DNA of 10,315 nucleotides from an uncultured Steroidobacter sp. (lineage in GTDB: Bacteria > Pseudomonadota > Gammaproteobacteria > Steroidobacterales > Steroidobacteraceae), in assembly GCA_946478975.1 (NCBI GenBank), contig CAMLEO010000263.1, forward strand, positions 1 to 10,315, in the 5' to 3' direction. Of the stretch, positions 5,360-10,315 are shown one piece after another. The stretch's first letter is position 1. Each line of letters begins with the position of its first letter. A program made the translations under genes and the position numbers. A model generated the notes under the pieces. The model worked only from the letters and a program-made list of their open reading frames with translations, made no database searches and was not told the origin of the DNA.

Positions 5360-6658
5360 TTGAACTCCCATCCGCTCAATTTCATGTCACGGGTATTTAT
5401 GCCGTTTCGCTTCGTGCTGATCCTTGGCGCCGGCATCGTCATGGGTTTTGGTCTGTCGTTGGGCCGCGCCGTCCAGGCCGACCGCGATGTCGAGCAGCAC
5501 CCGGTGGCGGCCGCGAAAGAGCCTACCGTGCCGTGGCAGGACGCACGTCTGCTCGCTGAAGTGCTGGAGCGCGTCCGTAAGGAATATGTCGATGAAGTCT
5601 CCGATGAGGAGCTGATCAATGCCGCCATCAAGGGCATGATTTCGGATCTGGATGCGCACTCGGCGTTCCTGGATCCGCAGGAGTTCGACGAGATTCGCAT
5701 CAGCACCACGGGCGAATATTCCGGCGTCGGCATCGAAGTGCAGCTGGAGAACGGCGTCGTCAAAGTGGTCACGCCCATCGAAGGCACGCCGGCGGAAAAG
5801 GCCGGGGTGCTGGCTGGCGACACCATCCTGGCCGTCGACGGCGTGCCGGTGAACGTCGACAACCTCAACGACACCATCGATCGCATGCGCGGCAAGGCCG
5901 GCACCGAAGTCAAAATCAGCGTTGCCCGTGCCGAACAGCCGAAGCCGCTGGAATTCAAACTCGCCCGCGCGCCGGTGCAGGTCCACAGCGTTCGTTCCGA
6001 AATGCTGGAAGGCGGCGTCGGTTATGTGCGCATCTCTCATTTCAGCGAAACCACGACGCCTGATCTCGAGCGCTCGCTGGACAAGCTCAAAAAGAAAAAT
6101 GGCGCGGCGCTGAGCGGCCTGGTGCTCGACCTGCGCAACAACCCGGGCGGCGTGCTCGAAGCTGCGGTCGGCGTGTCCGATGTGTTCCTGAACGAAGGCA
6201 TCATCGTGACCGCGAACGGCCGTGCACCCGACGCTCGCTTCGAAATGGATGCCAAGCCGGGCGATGCGCTCAATGGCGCGCCCATGGTCGTGCTCGTGAA
6301 CGGCGGCTCGGCCTCGGCGTCGGAGATCGTCGCGGGCGCGCTGCAGGATCATCATCGCGCCATGCTGGTCGGTCACCAGACCTACGGCAAAGGCTCGGTG
6401 CAGACGGTGATGCCGCTGTCCGACGGCCACGCGATCAAGCTCACGACCTCCAAGTACTTCACCCCGTCGGGTGCGTCGATTCACGAGAAGGGCATCAAGC
6501 CCGATGTGGTCGTCGACGACAAAGAGGCGGTGGCCAAAGGCGGCAGCGATGCCCCCGAGTCCTATGGCGATCTGAAGGTGGACTACGAGCTGAAGCTCGC
6601 AGTCAGCACGCTCCAGCAGTCGCACGCCGGCGCGATTCGTCAGAGTCGCGCGCCGTAA
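5360..6658 (+). CDS. ctpA: Carboxyl-terminal processing protease, S41 family (CtpA)
   Basis: CtpA-type proteases act in the periplasm on protein C-termini; in Pseudomonas CtpA degrades peptidoglycan cross-link hydrolases together with the adaptor LbcA. The product, up to 432 residues, has an N-terminal signal or anchor helix (about 16-35), an N-terminal helical region (60-110), a PDZ domain (about 112-200, GVGIEVQLENG then VVTPIEGTPAEKAGVLAGD) and the S41 core (about 205-390). The catalytic residues are Ser319 in GGSASASEI, Lys344 and Gln348 in TYGKGSVQ, spaced as in Bacillus CtpB. The start is uncertain: TTG 5360 has AAAGG 9 bases upstream, while ATG 5384 or 5402 would still leave the signal helix and suits the promoter better. 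Next to envC, it completes a peptidoglycan-remodelling neighbourhood, as in Pseudomonas. The following cyclase gene begins 6 bases after its stop. Confidence 0.95.
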   Translation: MNSHPLNFMSRVFMPFRFVLILGAGIVMGFGLSLGRAVQADRDVEQHPVAAAKEPTVPWQDARLLAEVLERVRKEYVDEVSDEELINAAIKGMISDLDAHSAFLDPQEFDEIRISTTGEYSGVGIEVQLENGVVKVVTPIEGTPAEKAGVLAGDTILAVDGVPVNVDNLNDTIDRMRGKAGTEVKISVARAEQPKPLEFKLARAPVQVHSVRSEMLEGGVGYVRISHFSETTTPDLERSLDKLKKKNGAALSGLVLDLRNNPGGVLEAAVGVSDVFLNEGIIVTANGRAPDARFEMDAKPGDALNGAPMVVLVNGGSASASEIVAGALQDHHRAMLVGHQTYGKGSVQTVMPLSDGHAIKLTTSKYFTPSGASIHEKGIKPDVVVDDKEAVAKGGSDAPESYGDLKVDYELKLAVSTLQQSHAGAIRQSRAP

Positions 6659-6664
6659 TATTCC

Positions 6665-7699
6665 ATGCGCTCCGCGCAGCCCGCAGCGGTCCAGACGCAA
6701 GGATTCGCGGCTCGGGCGCTGCTCTGCCTGGATCTCCTGGTCCTGGCAATCGGCGCGCTGCAGTTCGCGTTTCTGCCTTTCTCGGTCAGCCGCCCGATGC
6801 TGGCGGCGGCTGCGCTCGGCCTGCTCACCGTCAGCATTCTCTTTGCTCGCACCGTCCCGGCTTTGCAGCGGCCGATAGCGCGTCAGCATGCGGTCGACAT
6901 CGGTGCGCTGATCGTTTGCATCAGCATGTTTGCAGTGGCCACGGGCGCCGCGCACAGCTTTTTCGTACCGCTTTATCTGGTGCCTTTAGTCGGCGCAGCG
7001 CTGGCGTTTGGACGTTGGTGGGTGGTCCTGCTGCTCTCGACTGTGATTGCCGCGCTCGGCTTCATGTTGGGCGCGATGACGCCGGAGATTTCTGTCGGCG
7101 GTCTTGAGTTCGGGGTGCGGCTCTTGAGTGTGCTGGCGCCCGGCGCTGCGGTCGCATTGATCATCGCGGCGCTGATCGAACAGATGCAAAGCGCGGTGAA
7201 ACGTATCAGCGACCTGGCGTCGACCGACGCGCTGACCGGCCTGCTGAACCTGCGCTCCTTCGAAGAAATATTGCAGCAGGAGCATCGCAAGGCCGAACGT
7301 TTCGGCCGCCCGTACACCATCGTGGTCGTCGACGTGGACAACCTCGCGCAAATCAACGAAACGATGGGGCACGACGCGGGAAGCCAGATTCTGAGCGCGG
7401 TGGCGGCGGCGATCACACGTTCGATTCGCGGCTCCGACGTGGCCGCTCGGCTCGGTGGCGATGAATTCGTCGTGCTGCTGACGGAAGCCGATGCGGCGAT
7501 GGGCGGCGCCATCGCCACGCGCATTCGTAACAATGTTTATGCCGGCACAGTGTCGGTCGCGAACCGGTTGATCCGTGCCAACGTCAATGTCGGCACTGCC
7601 AACTTCCCCGAAGATCATCTCTATCCCAAGGAGTTGATGATCCTCGCCGAACAAAACATGCAGCAGGACCGTGCCCTGCGCCGGGCCCCCACGGGCTGA
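6665..7699 (+). CDS. Membrane GGDEF cyclase with Hypr-type Ser substitution (possible cGAMP or c-di-GMP synthase)
   Basis: The 344-residue product has about six transmembrane helices (roughly 18-38, 44-61, 76-94, 99-115, 118-138, 152-172), with short loops typical of a membrane sensor, then a cytoplasmic GGDEF domain (about 182-344). Catalytic features are intact: metal-binding Asp223, the exact GGDEF at 264-268 and, five residues before it, the RxxD inhibitory site Arg255-Gly-Ser-Asp258. Departures are DVDNLAQIN in place of the usual DxDxFKxxN (Asn231 kept), and GHDAGS in place of GHxxGD, so that the guanine-contacting Asp (PleD Asp344) is Ser240. This Ser is the hallmark of Hypr GGDEF enzymes, which make 3',3'-cGAMP. 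The C-terminal AEQNMQQDR aligns with the usual ADxALYxAK, Arg336 replacing Lys. It starts 6 bases after ctpA without a clear ribosome binding site, so it is probably coupled to it. Product specificity is inferred. Confidence 0.9.
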   Translation: MRSAQPAAVQTQGFAARALLCLDLLVLAIGALQFAFLPFSVSRPMLAAAALGLLTVSILFARTVPALQRPIARQHAVDIGALIVCISMFAVATGAAHSFFVPLYLVPLVGAALAFGRWWVVLLLSTVIAALGFMLGAMTPEISVGGLEFGVRLLSVLAPGAAVALIIAALIEQMQSAVKRISDLASTDALTGLLNLRSFEEILQQEHRKAERFGRPYTIVVVDVDNLAQINETMGHDAGSQILSAVAAAITRSIRGSDVAARLGGDEFVVLLTEADAAMGGAIATRIRNNVYAGTVSVANRLIRANVNVGTANFPEDHLYPKELMILAEQNMQQDRALRRAPTG

Positions 7700-7703
7700 T
7701 CAC

Positions 7704-8102
7704 CTACCAAGCTGCGCCGAGCAGGATCGCGCGCACCGCCCAAACGACGATACCGATCATCATCGCGAACGTCGGGAACGCGGTGAGCCCGAACCCCAGC
7801 GAGCGGCTCTTCGGGTCGCGCACATACGACGTCGCATAAATAGCACGACCGATCACGAACACCACGCCAAGTGCCGCGGCCCACAGCGGGCTGACGTAGT
7901 TGGCAAAAATCCACACGGTCGGCAGAAACAGCACCAGCTGTTCCAGGGTATTCATTTGCACCCGAAAGTGGCGCTCGAAGACCTCGTTACCCGTGGTTGC
8001 CGGCGCGGCGACCCCATAACGGCCGCGGGCTCGGGCGACCTGCGCCGCCAGCCAGAAGAACTGACCCAGGGCCAGCACCGTTACGATGGCGACGAAAGGC
8101 AT
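7704..8102 (-). CDS. MAPEG-family small membrane protein
   Basis: MAPEG proteins are four-helix integral membrane proteins; eukaryotic members are glutathione transferases or leukotriene synthases, and the bacterial ones are mostly uncharacterised. The 132-residue product has four hydrophobic helices (near the N-terminus, then around residues 70-84, 86-102 and 113-130). After the first helix comes the family signature FERHFRVQMNTLEQLVLF, in which the Arg and Asn-Thr-x-Glu positions correspond to the conserved glutathione-interacting region. The frame is open upstream to 8222, but ATG 8102 has GAGGA 7 bases before it and begins at the hydrophobic helix (MPFVAIVTVLALG); ATG 8108 directly abuts that ribosome binding site and is unlikely. 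Its stop is only 4 bases from the stop of the convergent GGDEF gene. It is divergent from the holin-like gene. A substrate cannot be assigned. Confidence 0.85.
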   Translation of the reverse strand: MPFVAIVTVLALGQFFWLAAQVARARGRYGVAAPATTGNEVFERHFRVQMNTLEQLVLFLPTVWIFANYVSPLWAAALGVVFVIGRAIYATSYVRDPKSRSLGFGLTAFPTFAMMIGIVVWAVRAILLGAAW

Positions 8103-8109
8103 GAACATT

Positions 8110-8114
8110 TCCTC
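8110..8114 (-). promoter_or_regulatory. Ribosome binding site of the MAPEG gene
   Basis: GAGGA on the minus strand lies 7 bases from ATG 8102. It decides between the ATGs at 8108 and 8102 and against the longer upstream frame. Confidence 0.7.
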
Positions 8115-8123
8115 ATTGTGAAG

Positions 8124-8154
8124 TTGCGGAGAAGCTCCATATCGGTCGTATGAT
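8124..8154 (+). promoter_or_regulatory. Candidate promoter of the holin-like gene
   Basis: TATGAT (8149-8154) is a good -10 hexamer; the nearest -35-like element TTGCGG (8124-8129) is 19 bases away, longer than ideal. Transcription would start near 8161, giving a leader of about 33 bases containing the strong GGAGGG ribosome binding site. Confidence 0.35.
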
Positions 8155-8180
8155 GCCCTACATCCGCCCCGTAAGTTACC

Positions 8181-8186
8181 GGAGGG
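8181..8186 (+). promoter_or_regulatory. Ribosome binding site of the holin-like gene
   Basis: GGAGGG is placed 7 bases before ATG 8194. It is too close to the upstream TTG at 8188 for that codon to be the start. Confidence 0.8.
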
Positions 8187-8193
8187 CTTGGAC

Positions 8194-8568
8194 ATGACTG
8201 GATTCTTCCTGCGCGCTGCCATCGTGGCGCTCGGCCTGTGGCTGGCAACTCAAGTCTTCCCGGGACTGCAGTTCGACGGCCCGGGCACGCTGCTGGCCGC
8301 TGCGGTGCTGTTGGGCATCGTCAACGCGATCATTCGACCTATCGCCGTCGTGCTCACGTTGCCGCTGACTTTGCTGTCGCTCGGCCTGTTCCTGCTCGTG
8401 ATCAACGCCGCGATGCTGGGCTTGGTCGCGCTGCTGCTCAGCGGCTTCACGATCAGCAGTTTCTGGACCGCGATCGGCGCGTCGCTGCTCGTCAGTGTCA
8501 CCTCGTGGCTCGCGTCGGGCGTGATCTCCAACAGCGGCCGCGTCGAAGTGATTACGATGAAGAAGTAG
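8194..8568 (+). CDS. Four-helix membrane protein, phage holin family IV / YvlD-like
   Basis: The 124-residue product consists almost entirely of four hydrophobic helices (about 5-22, 30-50, 55-78 and 88-110). The pattern, with an early FPGLQFDGPGTLLAAAVLLG segment, then NAIIRPIAVVLTLPLTLLSLG and FLLVINAAML, is characteristic of the small bacterial family annotated as mycobacterial-type 4-TMS phage holin superfamily IV (YvlD-like). Despite the name, these are ordinary chromosomal genes with no proven lysis role, and no phage genes are nearby. The ATG at 8194 is preferred over TTG 8188 because of the GGAGGG at 8181-8186. The C-terminal 15 residues are polar and end in MKK. Its last 17 bases overlap the convergent OPT gene. 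Function unknown. Confidence 0.85.
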   Translation: MTGFFLRAAIVALGLWLATQVFPGLQFDGPGTLLAAAVLLGIVNAIIRPIAVVLTLPLTLLSLGLFLLVINAAMLGLVALLLSGFTISSFWTAIGASLLVSVTSWLASGVISNSGRVEVITMKK

Positions 8569-10315
8569 CCGCCGCGCCTCGCAGCGCCATTCGATACAAG
8601 ATCCAGCCGATCACGACGAAGATCGCGAGGCCCACCCACTCGCCGAAGTTCCAAGCTTCGGGCAGCGCCATGACGTCGGCGTTCTTGGTGACGAAGATCG
8701 GGATCGCGAGCACGATGCCCATCAGCGCTTCGCCGGTGATCAAGCCCGCCGAGAACAACACACCACGACGATGCAGACGCTCGATATCGTCGGGCGTGTT
8801 CGCATGCGGTGAGGCGCGTTCGACGAAGTGCGCAAGCAAGCCGCCGACGAAGATCGGCATCGTGAGGTCCAGCGGCAGATAAATTCCGATCGCCGCGGCC
8901 AGCACCGGCGTGCGGAAGGTGGCGCCACGTTTCTTCAATGTTTCATCGAGCGCGATGATGGCAGCGCCGATGCCGGCGCCGATCCAGATCAAATCCCACG
9001 GCAGCTCGCCACCAAACAATCCTTTCGCGACCGATGCAATCAACGTCGCCTGCGGGGCGAGCAGAGATTTTGGATGAGCATCGGTCGGCGGCCCGATGCC
9101 GTAGGCCTGCAGCAGCACGTTCAGCAGCGGCGCCATGATCAGCGAGCACGAGAACGAGCCGATGCCGAGCATCAGCTGTTGCCGCCACGGCGTCGCGCCG
9201 ATGATGTAGCCGGCTTTGAGATCTTGCAGGTTGTCGCCGGCGATCGCAGCGGCACAGCAGACGACTGCACCGATCATGATCGCCGCGATCGGCCCCAACG
9301 TGTTCGCGTTGTCTCCGAGCAGTGCCGTCAGCACCAGCGAAGCAAACAAAATCGTGCCGAGCGTGATGCCCGAGACCGGATTGTTCGACGAGCCGACCAG
9401 GCCTGCCATGTAGCCGGACACCGAGCTGAACAGGAAGCCCGCGACGATCATGATCAGCGTCATGGGCACCGACACCATGAAGTCGTGGACGATCGCTTGA
9501 TACAACGCCGCCAGCGGCAAGGTGAAGATCAGAATGCAGATCAGCACCGACTTCATCGGCAGGTCTTGTTCGGTGTGTGCGATCACCGCGCCCGCATTAC
9601 TGCGGGCCGCGACGAGGCCGCTGCGAATGCCCGAGAGCAGTGAATTACGCAGCGAGATCAGCGTCCAGATGCCGCCGACCAACATCGCACCGACGCCGAG
9701 ATAACGGATCTGTGTGCTCCAGATCGCGAATGCCGCTCCTTCCGCACCCGCCTGGGCGATTCGCTCCGCCAACGCAGGATTGCCGTCGAGGAACCACGTG
9801 CTGTAGATGGGAATGGCAATGTTCCATGACAGCACACTGCCCGAGACGATCACAACGGCGATGTTGAGGCCGACGATATAACCGACGCCGAGCATCGCGG
9901 GCGAAAGATTGGTACCGATGTATGCGAGGCCTTTGCCGAAGTAGCCAGCGTATGCGGCTGAATCAGGCATCACTCGCAGACCGCTGCCCGCCAGCAGTTT
10001 CGCGAGCCCGCCCAGCGCCGAAGCACCGCCGAGCAACTTGATGCCTTGAGACGGATTCTCACCGGCCTTCAACACCTCGGCCGCGGCTTTGCCTTCCGGG
10101 AACGCGAGCTTCTGATCGACGATGAACGAGCGACGCAGCGGCACCGAGAACAGCACACCGAGCAGGCCGCCGAGACCGGCGATTCCCAGCACCCACCAGT
10201 ACTTGAAATCGGGCCAGTAGCCCATGAGGACCAGCGCAGGAATTGTGAAGATCACGCCGGCCGCGATCGACGAACCGGCCGAAGCGCCGGTCTGCACGAT
10301 ATTGTTTTCTAGAAT
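8552..10315 (-). CDS. OPT-family oligopeptide transporter, N-terminally cut by window
   Basis: OPT proteins are proton-coupled inner-membrane importers of oligopeptides or, in the YSL branch, metal chelates. The visible part is 587 residues; the frame remains open through the right edge, reading ILENNIVQTGASAGSS from the edge inward, which is an internal OPT motif, so the GTG at 10297 is a valine codon and not the start. Many hydrophobic helices (a dozen or more) are present. Family landmarks are GSSNNPVSGITLGTI in the middle and CCAAAIAGDNLQDLKAGYIIGATPWRQQ after it; the NLQDLK segment is diagnostic. A cytoplasmic acidic loop with ASPHANTPDDIERLHRRG precedes the last two helices, and the protein ends in AAATSSS. 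Substrate cannot be told from sequence. The 3' end overlaps the convergent holin-like gene by 17 bases, with no room for a terminator. Confidence 0.95.
   Translation of the reverse strand: MLENNIVQTGASAGSSIAAGVIFTIPALVLMGYWPDFKYWWVLGIAGLGGLLGVLFSVPLRRSFIVDQKLAFPEGKAAAEVLKAGENPSQGIKLLGGASALGGLAKLLAGSGLRVMPDSAAYAGYFGKGLAYIGTNLSPAMLGVGYIVGLNIAVVIVSGSVLSWNIAIPIYSTWFLDGNPALAERIAQAGAEGAAFAIWSTQIRYLGVGAMLVGGIWTLISLRNSLLSGIRSGLVAARSNAGAVIAHTEQDLPMKSVLICILIFTLPLAALYQAIVHDFMVSVPMTLIMIVAGFLFSSVSGYMAGLVGSSNNPVSGITLGTILFASLVLTALLGDNANTLGPIAAIMIGAVVCCAAAIAGDNLQDLKAGYIIGATPWRQQLMLGIGSFSCSLIMAPLLNVLLQAYGIGPPTDAHPKSLLAPQATLIASVAKGLFGGELPWDLIWIGAGIGAAIIALDETLKKRGATFRTPVLAAAIGIYLPLDLTMPIFVGGLLAHFVERASPHANTPDDIERLHRRGVLFSAGLITGEALMGIVLAIPIFVTKNADVMALPEAWNFGEWVGLAIFVVIGWILYRMALRGAAATSSS

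Noticed and set aside
5242..5559. Small plus-strand open frame spanning the gap before ctpA
   Set aside because: It overlaps the signal helix region of ctpA in another frame, lacks a ribosome binding site and has a Pro/Arg/Gly-rich sequence typical of chance frames in GC-rich DNA.
5387..6955. Long minus-strand open frame (522 codons) opposite ctpA
   Set aside because: It is longer than ctpA itself but is rich in Arg, His, Asp and Gln with no recognisable domain. Such frames arise opposite GC-rich genes. ctpA has all S41 and PDZ motifs, so the antisense frame is a shadow.
8103..8222. Upstream extension of the MAPEG frame by 40 codons
   Set aside because: The GAGGA site at 8110-8114 points to ATG 8102, the extension is polar and unlike the family, and it would overlap the ribosome binding site and start of the divergent gene.
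8194..8568. Prophage remnant suggested by the holin-like protein
   Set aside because: No other phage genes, integrase or attachment repeats nearby; this membrane family is widespread as chromosomal housekeeping or stress genes.
8828..9643. Plus-strand open frame of 271 codons opposite the OPT gene
   Set aside because: Composition is dominated by Arg, Asp, Gln and His with no hydrophobic core; a reverse-complement shadow of a membrane protein gene.
10295..10297. GTG as the start codon of the OPT gene
   Set aside because: The frame continues to the window edge and the preceding residues ILENNI belong to a conserved OPT motif, so the codon is an internal valine.

Overview
The window is GC-rich DNA, densely coded on both strands. 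It most likely comes from a gammaproteobacterium of the Xanthomonadales/Nevskiales/Steroidobacter type. The main reason is the gene order yibN-grxC-secB-gpsA with a divergent envC, which is the arrangement known from Escherichia coli and, with ctpA added, from Pseudomonas. The exact genus cannot be read from the sequence. I see no rRNA, tRNA, CRISPR array, insertion sequence or integrase. No gene-free stretch exceeds 300 bases; the largest gaps are 5135-5359 (225 bases) and 2747-2884 (138 bases), and both hold regulatory-looking inverted repeats.

Left part, minus strand (1-1486): a four-gene operon of a membrane-anchored rhodanese (yibN), glutaredoxin 3 (grxC), the export chaperone secB and the N-terminal part of glycerol-3-phosphate dehydrogenase (gpsA, cut by the window edge). 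An extended -10 promoter with a 12-bp palindrome lies upstream at about 1530-1550.

Middle, plus strand (1580-7699): envC (LytM-type activator of division amidases), a GAF-GGDEF-EAL protein with a degenerate GGDEF and an intact EAL site, ctpA (S41 carboxyl-terminal processing protease), and 6 bases later a six-pass membrane GGDEF cyclase. Two cyclic-dinucleotide genes therefore sit on either side of ctpA in a locus otherwise devoted to septal and peptidoglycan remodelling.

The most notable observation is in the membrane GGDEF enzyme (6665-7699). It has a perfect GGDEF motif and an RxxD inhibitory site, but the guanine-contacting Asp of the GHxxGD motif is Ser (GHDAGS, Ser240). This is the substitution that marks Hypr GGDEF enzymes, which make 3',3'-cGAMP. 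The companion EAL protein could be the matching phosphodiesterase, but that is inference. A CRP/Clp-like site (TGTGA-N6-TCACT) lies upstream of the EAL gene.

Right part (7704-10315): a small MAPEG membrane protein (minus), a divergent small four-helix membrane protein of the phage-holin-IV/YvlD type (plus), and most of an OPT-family transporter (minus, N-terminus beyond the window). The OPT gene and the holin-like gene converge with a 17-base overlap of their coding ends.
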